Below, piece after piece: positions 51,418 to 59,501 of a stretch of DNA of 64,000 nucleotides. A program made the translations under genes and the position numbers. Origin of the DNA: JANWXD01 sp037446115 (GTDB lineage Bacteria > Acidobacteriota > Terriglobia > Bryobacterales > Bryobacteraceae); contig JBBIJF010000010.1 of NCBI GenBank assembly GCA_037446115.1, positions 1 through 64,000 of the forward strand. Reading direction: 5' to 3'. Every line of letters starts with the position of its first letter. Position 1 is the first letter of the stretch. The notes beneath the pieces were generated by a model, which was given only the letters and a program-made list of their open reading frames with translations, was not told the origin of the DNA and ran no database searches.

Positions 51418-54400
51418 TCAGAACAGAAGCCGCATCGCCAGTTGGAGTTGCCGCGCAGTGCCCGTGCCGATGGTCCGGTTGAGCCCGGACTGGATGAGGC
51501 CGAAACTTGCCGGGGAGCTGATGTTCAGGCCCGGGTTGCCCGCTTGGACGCGGTTGGTCAGGTTGAACGATTCGATCCGGAACACCAGGCTGGTGCTCTC
51601 GGTGAGCTTGTTTTCCTTCTGGAGCGCGAGGTCAATCTGGAACAAGCCGGGTCCTGTGGCGATGCTCCGCCCGGCGTTGCCCCAGGTTCCGGGCTTCGGC
51701 ACGGCGAACGCCGCCGGGTTCAGCCACAGGGCGAACGTGCGGCCACCCGGGGGCGTCAGAGGCACGCCCGGAACAATGTCCGGCCGCTGGTTTGAGGTGT
51801 TGCCGTCCGGCACGTCCCGCGAGCTGCGGTTCACCGAAACGGTCAGCATGCGCCCGGTGCGCGCGGTCCAGATGCCGCTCAACTGCCAGCCTCCCACCAG
51901 CCGGCCCGCCAGGCCGCTCACGTTGGCGTAGCGCTGGCCCGGTCCGAACGGAAGCTGCCAGACCCAGTTGTTGGTGATGGTATGGCGAATGTCCTGCGCG
52001 CTGTTGCCCCGGTCGCAGTGGCGGCAGGCGACGTTCTGGGGCTGGCTGCCCTCGCCGCCTCCCAGGTTGCCGTCGTTGATGGTGTGAGACCACATGTACT
52101 CGGTCTGCCACATGAAGCCTCGGGTAAATTGCCGCAGCAAGGAGACCTGGAGGCCGTGGAAGCTGCTGGTGCCGTCGTTGCGTTTCTCGTCAATGCGGCC
52201 GAAAACGGGAAGCGGGCGCTGTCCGGTGAGGGGGTTGATCACGTTGATGAAGCTGCGAGCAAACAACTTGCGCCCGCCATTGCCGACATAACCCACCTGC
52301 ATGACGAAGCTGGCGGGCAATTGTTGCTGGATGGAGAACCCCCATTGCAGGGCATAAAGATCACGGCGGTCACGCTGGAGCGAGCGAGGCGTGATCCCCT
52401 GCGACCGGGCTTGTCCGAGAAACGGCTCAATCGGGAAGGACAACCCGGGAGCCTCCCGCGCCGTCAGCGAGAAGCGGTCGGTATCATTGTCCAGGGCCGC
52501 GTTGACGTCGTCGTTCTGTCCGGTACCATGGTAGACGCCGAATCCGGTGCGGATCACGGTTCTGCCTTTCAGAGCGCCCGGAGACCATGCCAGTCCCACG
52601 CGCGGGTCAAAGTTGTTGCGATCCGGGAAGTACCACGGTGTGCCCGGCGGGCAGAAACCCTGGCAGCGGTGGAGATCGAACACTTTCTCCCGGTGCCGCA
52701 CCTCGTGGGGGACCGTATAGTATTCGTACCGCAAACCGAGATTGACGGTGAGGTTCGGCCGCACCTTGATATCGTCCTGGACATAGGTCAGGTACCAGGT
52801 GCGCCGGGCGCCGTGGACCGGGATTCCGGCCGTGATGCTCATGCTATCGGCGCTGTTGCGCACGAAAGTATCCCGGCTCGAATAACTGAGTGAGACCGCA
52901 TTCATGGCCGGGTCCGCCACGTTGACGTGGATCCGGCGCGCTTCAAAGCCGGCCTTCAGCGTGTGGCGGCCGCGGGTGATGGCAAGGTTGTCCATCACGG
53001 AATAGGAGGTGTTGCCCTCGATCAGGAGATTGGTTTGACCCAACGTCATGAACCCGGGGACGCTCACGTTTTGGGTGAGGGGGCCGTAGTCGAAGCGGCG
53101 GATCGGGGAGCGGTTGTAGCCCGCCTTCCACTCGTTGATCACCGTGGGAGTGAAAATGCGCTGGTAATTGAGCACGAAGTTGGAGGGCCGGAAACTGCTC
53201 ACTACGCGATCCACGTCCAGTACGCTCTGTGGCTGCTCGATCAGGCCGTCGTCAATATTGAAGCGCCCGTAGAGGAGATTGTTGTCGTTGAAACGGTGAT
53301 CCACCCGCAAAGTTCCGCTGTTTTCTCCCCATTTCTGGCTCCGGGAGACCTCGACCCGGTCGATGTCGGCGTTGCTGGTGCGGGTGGTTCCGGCCGGGTA
53401 AGCATCCAGGACCGGTTTCAGGGCCGGTGAGGTCGCCAGCACGCGAGCGCGGAACGCCGCACTCGGCACATCGTTGCGTAAGGTCTGGCTGATGCGCTGC
53501 CTGAGGCCCTCGTAGCTGGCAAAGAAAAACGTCCGGTTGCGAACGATCGGCCCACCCGCGCTGCCGCCGAACTGGTTGAGGCGGAAGGGTTCCTTGCCGA
53601 GATCGAACGGGTTGCGTGCGTCCAGCTTGTCGTTGCGCAGGAACTCGAACAGGCTGCCGTGAAATTCATTCGTTCCGGACTTGGAAACAAGGTTGATCTG
53701 GGCGCCCGCACCGGCCCCGGACTCGGCCGAGTACAGAGTCGAATTGACCCGGAACTCGGCGATGGCTTCCGTACTGATAATGAGCCGCAGGGCGGCCTCC
53801 TGGCGCGGGTCCTTGACGCCGGTGGCGTCCAGGCCGTCATAGGTCCAGTTATTGTCATCACGGGCCCGTCCGACGAAGCGGATGGTCTGCTGACTTCCGT
53901 CACCCGTGTTGACCGCCCCGGGTGCGAGCATCATCAGGCTGGCCCAATGCCGGCCGTTCAAGGGGATTTCGCGCACTTGGCGGGAGCCGATCACGGCCCC
54001 TACGGTCGGGGCGGCGGTTTCCAAAGGAGTGGCGGCGCTCTCCACGTTGACCTGGGTCTCGATGGCGCTCACCTCGAGTTGCACGTCCAGGGTGCGGATG
54101 TCGCCGACCCCAAGGCGGACGTCCTGGAAGGTGACCGTGCGAAATCCGGAAAGCGAGACGGTGACGCTGTAGTTGCCGATGGGCAGGCCGGCGGCCACGT
54201 ACGCTCCCGCCTCGTTGGTCTTGATCTGGCGCCGCAAACCCGTATCCTGAGAGACGATTTCCACGGACGCGCCCGGCACCACTGCCCCGGTCGAGTCGCT
54301 GACCGTGCCCTGGAGCGTGGCCCGGTCCACCTGGGCCGACAGCTGCGCTCCGAACAAAAGCGCCAACAGAAGCCAAGGCCCCGGGCTACCAGTCGCGAAA

Positions 54401-54441
54401 ACACCGCACTTGCCTACTCTCTTCATGGGACCCCCAAACAT
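51418..54441 (-). CDS. Oar-like TonB-dependent receptor with carboxypeptidase-regulatory N-terminus
   Basis: A 1007-residue outer-membrane protein. After a signal peptide (ending LSAQ) a CarboxypepD_reg domain at ~40-125 reads GTVSDSTGAVVPGASVEIVS and NYSVTVSLSGF. The plug follows (AAPTVGAVIGSRQVREIPL) and then a barrel with DGLDATGVKDP and SKSGTNEFHGSLFEF, characteristic of Oar-like receptors abundant in Solibacter. The ligand is unknown. I use ATG 54441 because GGAG and a -10 (TACAAT) lie upstream; ATG 54426 is possible. Confidence 0.9.
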   Translation of the reverse strand: MFGGPMKRVGKCGVFATGSPGPWLLLALLFGAQLSAQVDRATLQGTVSDSTGAVVPGASVEIVSQDTGLRRQIKTNEAGAYVAAGLPIGNYSVTVSLSGFRTVTFQDVRLGVGDIRTLDVQLEVSAIETQVNVESAATPLETAAPTVGAVIGSRQVREIPLNGRHWASLMMLAPGAVNTGDGSQQTIRFVGRARDDNNWTYDGLDATGVKDPRQEAALRLIISTEAIAEFRVNSTLYSAESGAGAGAQINLVSKSGTNEFHGSLFEFLRNDKLDARNPFDLGKEPFRLNQFGGSAGGPIVRNRTFFFASYEGLRQRISQTLRNDVPSAAFRARVLATSPALKPVLDAYPAGTTRTSNADIDRVEVSRSQKWGENSGTLRVDHRFNDNNLLYGRFNIDDGLIEQPQSVLDVDRVVSSFRPSNFVLNYQRIFTPTVINEWKAGYNRSPIRRFDYGPLTQNVSVPGFMTLGQTNLLIEGNTSYSVMDNLAITRGRHTLKAGFEARRIHVNVADPAMNAVSLSYSSRDTFVRNSADSMSITAGIPVHGARRTWYLTYVQDDIKVRPNLTVNLGLRYEYYTVPHEVRHREKVFDLHRCQGFCPPGTPWYFPDRNNFDPRVGLAWSPGALKGRTVIRTGFGVYHGTGQNDDVNAALDNDTDRFSLTAREAPGLSFPIEPFLGQARSQGITPRSLQRDRRDLYALQWGFSIQQQLPASFVMQVGYVGNGGRKLFARSFINVINPLTGQRPLPVFGRIDEKRNDGTSSFHGLQVSLLRQFTRGFMWQTEYMWSHTINDGNLGGGEGSQPQNVACRHCDRGNSAQDIRHTITNNWVWQLPFGPGQRYANVSGLAGRLVGGWQLSGIWTARTGRMLTVSVNRSSRDVPDGNTSNQRPDIVPGVPLTPPGGRTFALWLNPAAFAVPKPGTWGNAGRSIATGPGLFQIDLALQKENKLTESTSLVFRIESFNLTNRVQAGNPGLNISSPASFGLIQSGLNRTIGTGTARQLQLAMRLLF

Positions 54442-54461
54442 TGATCTCCGATCTCCCCAGA

Positions 54462-54467
54462 ATTGTA
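54462..54467 (-). promoter_or_regulatory. -10 box of the TonB-dependent receptor gene
   Basis: TACAAT on the minus strand, five of six consensus bases, with initiation near 54455. The -35 is weak (TTCCGC). The 117-base divergent region also has TATGCT at 54530-54535 for the opposite gene and an AACTAGTT palindrome between them. Confidence 0.4.
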
Positions 54468-54558
54468 GCCAAGGCAAGACTTCAGCGGAAGTACGGAACG
54501 GTGAATAACTAGTTAACGCCCGCTTTTGGTATGCTGCCTTGAGCGGGAGAGGGTTCCG

Positions 54559-55797
54559 ATGCACCCTGCCGTCGGCGAGGCCGAACAGAGGGCAGCCTTG
54601 CGGCGCGTCCTCCGGAGCACTACTCTGGCCCACTCGGAGAGCCTGCGCCGTCTGTTGGCCTACCTGGGCGAAAAGACCCTCAACGGAGCTGGAGCCGAAC
54701 TCAAAGAGTACACGATCGGCCTGGAGGCCTTTGGCAAGCCGGAATCGTATGATCCGCAACAGGATTCGACGGTGCGGGTGCTGGCAAGCAAGCTCCGGCA
54801 CAAATTGGATGAATACTACGCCACGGAGGGGGCCGCAGATCCCGTCCGAATCGAGCTGCCGCGCGGTCATTACCGGCTGCGGTTTGAGGCAAGGCAACCG
54901 GCGGAAAGACCGTCGTCTCCGGACCGGCTGAGGCGGTGGCAGTACGCAACATTCTGCCTCGCGATTCTCACGCTGCTCCTGTTGGTGCCGGCCGTAACGC
55001 GCCGCCTGCCGGCGTCCCACGCCGCCCGGACGGCCTTACCGCCGGCGCCTTTGGGAACTCCGGAGTTGGAACTGTTGTGGCAACCGTTCCTTGAGGGAGG
55101 CCGTCCGCTTCTGCTCGTGCTGGGCACCCCGCTGTTTGCAAAGTTTTCGGGCGGTTTCTTCCGCAGCCCGCGAATCAACGACTGGGAGGCGGCCGCAAGC
55201 TCGGAGATTGTCCAGAGGATGCAGGAGCTTCTGGCCAGCGACTACGCCGTAGCCTGGCACAACTTCACCGGAATCGGCGAGGCCACCGGGGCCTTCCTGC
55301 TCGCCCAGCTCCTTTCCCAGCGGCGCATCCCCCTCATGCTCAAGCGCAGCAGTGCTCTGGCCTGGGAGGACCTCGAACACCACAACGTGATTTTTCTCGG
55401 TTCTCCCAAGTTCAACCGGCAACTGCTCGATCTGGCGGCTTCCGGGGACTTCGTGATTGAAGGCGGAGTCATCCGTAACCGCAATCCGCGACCTGGGGAG
55501 GCGGCAGAGTACCGCGACGTGTGGCCGAACAAAGCCGAGATCGCCGAGGATTATGCGTTGATCCACCGCCTGCCGGGGCTGCACGGCCGCGGCAACATCC
55601 TCATTCTCGGCTCCAGCTCCACCCAAGGTACCTGGGCGGCGGCCCAGTACGTCACCGAGCCGACACATGTCAAAGAACTTGTGGCGCGGCTCCGGCTTGC
55701 CGGTTCCGGCCGATTACCGCCCTCCTACCAGGTGGTGATTCGGGCGCGGTTCAAACAAGACGTCCCGGTAGAGCTGTCCTACGTCACGCATCGGTAG
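54559..55797 (+). CDS. wHTH-like domain protein with membrane segment (CadC-like layout)
   Basis: A 412-residue protein. Residues ~10-105 form the winged-helix-like module seen in many Solibacter proteins: SESLRRLLAYLGEKTLNG, ELKEYTIGLEAFGK, PQQDSTVRVLASKLRHKLDEYY and IELPRGHYRL. A single membrane helix follows (~124-146). The extracytoplasmic part (~165-412) is an unrecognised alpha/beta domain (LLLVLGTPLFAKFSGGFF, ILILGSSSTQGTW). It may be a membrane-bound regulator like CadC/ToxR. It is divergent from the TonB receptor gene and overlaps the last radical SAM gene convergently by 14 bases. Confidence 0.75.
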   Translation: MHPAVGEAEQRAALRRVLRSTTLAHSESLRRLLAYLGEKTLNGAGAELKEYTIGLEAFGKPESYDPQQDSTVRVLASKLRHKLDEYYATEGAADPVRIELPRGHYRLRFEARQPAERPSSPDRLRRWQYATFCLAILTLLLLVPAVTRRLPASHAARTALPPAPLGTPELELLWQPFLEGGRPLLLVLGTPLFAKFSGGFFRSPRINDWEAAASSEIVQRMQELLASDYAVAWHNFTGIGEATGAFLLAQLLSQRRIPLMLKRSSALAWEDLEHHNVIFLGSPKFNRQLLDLAASGDFVIEGGVIRNRNPRPGEAAEYRDVWPNKAEIAEDYALIHRLPGLHGRGNILILGSSSTQGTWAAAQYVTEPTHVKELVARLRLAGSGRLPPSYQVVIRARFKQDVPVELSYVTHR

Positions 55798-57073
55798 CAG
55801 CCTCCACTTCGGACGCTGCGCTCTCCGGCAGCGGCTTGCCGATCCAGGTACACAGGTAGTCTCGGTGGACGAGGATCTTGTCGCCGGAGATCGCCGGATT
55901 CCGGGGGAACAGCGGAAAATCGCCGTTGTGTGACTGCCGGTGATCCCGGAGGCAGTAAGGATCGCGAACGAAGAGGGATCGCAAGCCCTGTTCGTGCAGA
56001 TGGTGAAGATAGGATCGCGCGGCGCATCCGCCCCGGCAAGTGGCCACGAAAGCGCAACCCTCGCATCCGGCCACCGCACCGGGGTTGGCGTTTCTCCGCC
56101 GGAAGGCGCGGAACTGGGGCGAGCGGACGATATCCCACACGTCGTCGGCCAGCAGATTGCCGGTCTTGTATTCGTGAAGGTAGACACACGGCGAGACGGG
56201 AACTCTGCCGTCCGGGGTGATGGAGTGGATGCGGAAGCTGGTGCGCCCGCAGGGGCAGCCCTTTCCCGGATGGTCGCAGACCGTGGCCAGCAGCGGCTCG
56301 CCGAGATCCACCTGTTCGCACTGCCGCATCAGGCGCGCGAAGCCTTCGTAGAACTGGCGGGCGTCGAGCGCCGCGCTCATGTGGCGCCGCTCGACAGGCT
56401 TCAGAGGATTGATGCGGATGTGAGCGTCGTAGCGCCGTGCGATCTCCACGATCGCGTCAATGTGAGCCGGGGAAAAGTTCCAGTTCATCGCGCACAGGAT
56501 CACGGTGTGATCAATCTGCCGGCGCCGGCAGATTTCCAGGGCTTGAATCGCCTGGGGGAACAAGGCCGCACCGCGGTTGCGGTTGTGTTCCTCCGGGTCG
56601 GGGCTGTCCAGTGAGACGTCAATGTCGTTGAGCAAGCCGACCGCTTCCGGGTGGTCGCGCTCGAGCCAGATCAGCGAGATGCCGCTCGTGGTGAGACCTA
56701 CGCGGATTCCTTCCGAGGTGAGGGAGCGGATGATATAGGGGAGCAGCGTCTTTTTGGGGTCCGCTCCGTTGGTAAACAGCGGTTCGTTGCCGCCGAGGTT
56801 CACGGTTTTGACGCCGAGGCGTACCAGCTGGGAGACGATGCGGTCGATCATCCAGGGCTCGAGGTCCATGCCCTTGCGCCGCGCGCTCATTGAATAGCAA
56901 TGCGTGCAGCGATAGGGGCACTCGTTGCCGAGCGTCCAGCCGATATTTTCGATGGCCATGGGGCACTCTTCGAGCTCTTCATGCTCCAGCGGCGCCAGGG
57001 AGGCCGAGTAGTGCAGCTCGGCGTCATCCCCGGTCTCGGGGGTGGCCAGCACCGGCAAGAGAGGCGGCTTCAT
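55784..57073 (-). CDS. radical SAM/SPASM protein 3 of the RNR operon
   Basis: A 429-residue radical SAM protein. The SAM iron-sulphur motif is CPYRCTHC near residue 52-59, followed by VNLGGNEPLF. The C-terminal SPASM-like region has cysteines in GKGCPCGR, VSPCVYL, GCEGCAFVATCRGGC and DPYC, enough for two auxiliary clusters. A further ~50 residues follow (GDKILVHRDYLCTWIG). The start overlaps the stop of protein 2 by ATGA. Similar enzymes modify peptides or tetrapyrroles; the substrate is unknown. Its 3' end overlaps the convergent wHTH gene. Confidence 0.88.
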   Translation of the reverse strand: MKPPLLPVLATPETGDDAELHYSASLAPLEHEELEECPMAIENIGWTLGNECPYRCTHCYSMSARRKGMDLEPWMIDRIVSQLVRLGVKTVNLGGNEPLFTNGADPKKTLLPYIIRSLTSEGIRVGLTTSGISLIWLERDHPEAVGLLNDIDVSLDSPDPEEHNRNRGAALFPQAIQALEICRRRQIDHTVILCAMNWNFSPAHIDAIVEIARRYDAHIRINPLKPVERRHMSAALDARQFYEGFARLMRQCEQVDLGEPLLATVCDHPGKGCPCGRTSFRIHSITPDGRVPVSPCVYLHEYKTGNLLADDVWDIVRSPQFRAFRRRNANPGAVAGCEGCAFVATCRGGCAARSYLHHLHEQGLRSLFVRDPYCLRDHRQSHNGDFPLFPRNPAISGDKILVHRDYLCTWIGKPLPESAASEVEAATDA

Positions 57074-58329
57074 GGGACCATGCTCCGTTCCAGGGCTTGC
57101 TCAGTGGATCCTCCCAGCCCGCCGGAGCGCACATTCCACTTGAGGATGGGGCAGACGGGATACCAGGGCGGCGCCTCCGGATCGTTCGGGTCCCGTTTGG
57201 CGCACCGCGGGTCGGTTCGAAGCCAGTCCCCGGACAGCAGATAGGCGTAGCCGCGGCAGCCGGTGCCGCAGTCCTGCTGGTGCAAACAGGAGGAGCAGCG
57301 GTCCTGCGGAAGAGTGAACGCGCGGTAGGCGGCCCGCTCCAGAGCATACTGCAGCGTGGCTTCCAGGGGCTGGTGGAGAACGTTGCCGATGGGGCGCCCC
57401 TCGGTCATGAAGAAGACGCATTGATAGAGGTTGCCGTCGCTGCGGACGATCAGGTAGTCGAAATCTTCGAGCAGCGTGTTGCAACCGGTGCCCCGCCCCT
57501 TGATGGCGGAGCGGTCCACGGGGGCCTGATCAGTCCAGGCAAAGCCCTGTTCCATGACGACGTCGAGGTCCGGGCGCAGGCCCGCCGCCTCGCGGAGGAC
57601 GGCTTCCTGCAGGGCGCGCCAGCGGGTCGGAGGGATGACGCGGGCCGGGTGGTCACGTCCGCGGCCGAGAGGCGACCCCAGGAAGACGGAGAAGATGTGA
57701 GCGCCCATGCGATCCGCCAGGTGCAGCAGCGGGACGATCTCGTCGTAGTTGTCTTCGTAGGCCACCGCAGAGATGCGCGTGCGCAGACCGAGATCCACGG
57801 CGTGGCGTACGCAGTCCAGCGTCCTCTGCCAGCCGTCCGGCGAACACTGCCGCAGGCGGTTGTGCGTCGCCTCCAGGCCGTCCACGCTGATCATGATTTC
57901 GCCGAGGCCTTCGGCGATCAGCCCCGCGAGCCGTTGCCGCGCCAGCAGCATGCCGTTGGTGATGATGCGGCTGTGGAGTCCGAGGCCGGAAGCACGACGG
58001 ACCATCAGCTCCAGATCCTTGCGCAGGGAGGGCTCGCCTCCTAGAAAGTGCACCTCCTCGAGCCCGAGCTTGCGGGCCTCTTCAAGCAGGCTCGCGATGC
58101 GATGGAGCGGCAGATCCGCATGGGTGTACTCGCCCGCGCGCACGTTACAGAAATCGCAGCGGATGTTGCAGTGCATCGTGACGTACAGGTCCAACTCATG
58201 GAGGCGGATCGGGCGGATTGCCTCCGGTGGGGTCCAGTTGGCGGGCAAAAGAGGCGCCTCGTGCTCGTACAAGCCCGCACGCGTCAGGCGCTCGACGGGG
58301 ATCAGGGAGCCGGATGCGGTGCGCGTCAC
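57070..58329 (-). CDS. radical SAM/SPASM protein 2 of the RNR operon
   Basis: A 419-residue radical SAM protein with CNIRCDFC as the SAM cluster motif, then VHFLGGEPSLR and SVDGLEATHN. The SPASM/twitch cysteines are in GTGCNTL, YQCVFF, CSSCLHQQDCGTGC, TDPRC and YPVC. The GDWLRTDPRC block resembles AhbD/NirJ/PqqE-type proteins. I choose GTG 58329, which has GGAG upstream and forms a GTGA overlap with protein 1; longer starts give a non-homologous N-terminus. It is a paralogue of protein 1 by its C-terminal order. Confidence 0.87.
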   Translation of the reverse strand: MTRTASGSLIPVERLTRAGLYEHEAPLLPANWTPPEAIRPIRLHELDLYVTMHCNIRCDFCNVRAGEYTHADLPLHRIASLLEEARKLGLEEVHFLGGEPSLRKDLELMVRRASGLGLHSRIITNGMLLARQRLAGLIAEGLGEIMISVDGLEATHNRLRQCSPDGWQRTLDCVRHAVDLGLRTRISAVAYEDNYDEIVPLLHLADRMGAHIFSVFLGSPLGRGRDHPARVIPPTRWRALQEAVLREAAGLRPDLDVVMEQGFAWTDQAPVDRSAIKGRGTGCNTLLEDFDYLIVRSDGNLYQCVFFMTEGRPIGNVLHQPLEATLQYALERAAYRAFTLPQDRCSSCLHQQDCGTGCRGYAYLLSGDWLRTDPRCAKRDPNDPEAPPWYPVCPILKWNVRSGGLGGSTEQALERSMVP

Positions 58330-59501
58330 GAGAAATGCTCCGCAAATCCGCGGCGGCTTCGGGTGGTGATGTTTTCCCGCAGCATGAAGCAGAGCGGATA
58401 GAAGCGCTGCGTGCGGGGATCGCCGGAACAACGCGGGTCGAGGCGGAACCAGTCTCCCGTCAAGGTCCGGCTGAGGGCTTTGCTGCCGCCGCCGCATGCG
58501 GCAAGCTGCGGGCATGAGCGGCAGGCGTCCGCCGGGGCCTCGAGCGAGCGATAAAAAGCCCATGCGTCCGGGTCAACGAGAATGTCAGCGAGGGGCCGCC
58601 GGTGGATACTGCCGAGCGGCGGGCCGACGTCCGCGAAACACACGCAAGGATAGACGCGCCCGTCGGCCAGGACATTGACGTAATCGCACTTTTTGAGGAA
58701 GCCGAGACAGCCGTGCCCCCGGCCGCCCTCCTCGACCGTTTCGGGCGCAGGGTCGTCGTCCCAAAAGAAGACTTTTTCGGCGGTGATTTCGGTCTTTGCG
58801 GCGCCGCTGCGAGCCGCGGCTTCGCGCAGCTCCTCGAGGAACCGCCGCCAGCGCTGCGGCGGAACCATCAAATCAGCCAGCTCGCGGCCGCGACCCACGG
58901 GGATCAGATAGAAAACGGAATACGTCGCCACGCCGAGGGCGCACACCAGGGGGACCAGCGCCGCCAGATGATCCACGTTGAGGGTTGTGGCCACGGCGTT
59001 GACGCGCACGTCGAATCCCAGGGCGGAGGCGTTCTCGACGGCTGCGAGCGTCAGCTCATACAGGCCGCGGCGGGCGCGGTGGAAGTCGTGATGCTCCGGC
59101 GGGCCGTCCAGGCTCACCAGTACGCGGCGCAGTCCGGCATCCCACAACCTGCGGAGCGTTTCCGGCCGGAGCAGGGCGCCGTTGGAGTGCATGCGCATGC
59201 GAAAGCCGAGCTCGGCTCCGCGGCGGATCGCCTCCAGAATGTGGGGCCAGGTGACCGGCTCTCCGCCGGAGAAATGGATCACCTCGACGCCGAGCCGGCG
59301 GGCCTGCTCGAGCAGCGACAGCGCCGCCTCGCGGCCCAGCGAGGGTTCTTTGCGGTCGGGCCGCGACGAATAACTGCAGTAAATGCATTCGATGTTGCAA
59401 AAGTTGGTGACGTTAATATCAATTTCCCGCAAGGTTACGGGCGGAGCGGCGCCGGGCGGATGCGGCGCCTGGATCCGGGTCAGTTGAGGCAGGAGGGACA
59501 T
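58326..59501 (-). CDS. radical SAM/SPASM protein 1 of the RNR operon
   Basis: A 391-residue radical SAM protein. CNIECIYC binds the SAM cluster, followed by VIHFSGGEPVTW and VSLDGPPEHHD. The C-terminal cysteines lie in GHGCLGFL, YPCVCF, CRSCPQLAACGGGSK, LDPRC and YPLC. Where related proteins have CGGGC it reads CGGGS, so one auxiliary-cluster ligand may be missing or replaced. ATG 59501 lies 22 bases inside the ribonucleotide reductase gene, so translation is probably coupled. The function is unknown. Confidence 0.87.
   Translation of the reverse strand: MSLLPQLTRIQAPHPPGAAPPVTLREIDINVTNFCNIECIYCSYSSRPDRKEPSLGREAALSLLEQARRLGVEVIHFSGGEPVTWPHILEAIRRGAELGFRMRMHSNGALLRPETLRRLWDAGLRRVLVSLDGPPEHHDFHRARRGLYELTLAAVENASALGFDVRVNAVATTLNVDHLAALVPLVCALGVATYSVFYLIPVGRGRELADLMVPPQRWRRFLEELREAAARSGAAKTEITAEKVFFWDDDPAPETVEEGGRGHGCLGFLKKCDYVNVLADGRVYPCVCFADVGPPLGSIHRRPLADILVDPDAWAFYRSLEAPADACRSCPQLAACGGGSKALSRTLTGDWFRLDPRCSGDPRTQRFYPLCFMLRENITTRSRRGFAEHFS

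Noticed and set aside
55784..59501. One of the three radical SAM proteins as the missing AmmeMemoRadiSam radical SAM enzyme
   Set aside because: All three have cysteine-rich SPASM-like tails and are tied to the RNR operon; they do not resemble the partner enzyme, which lacks that tail.
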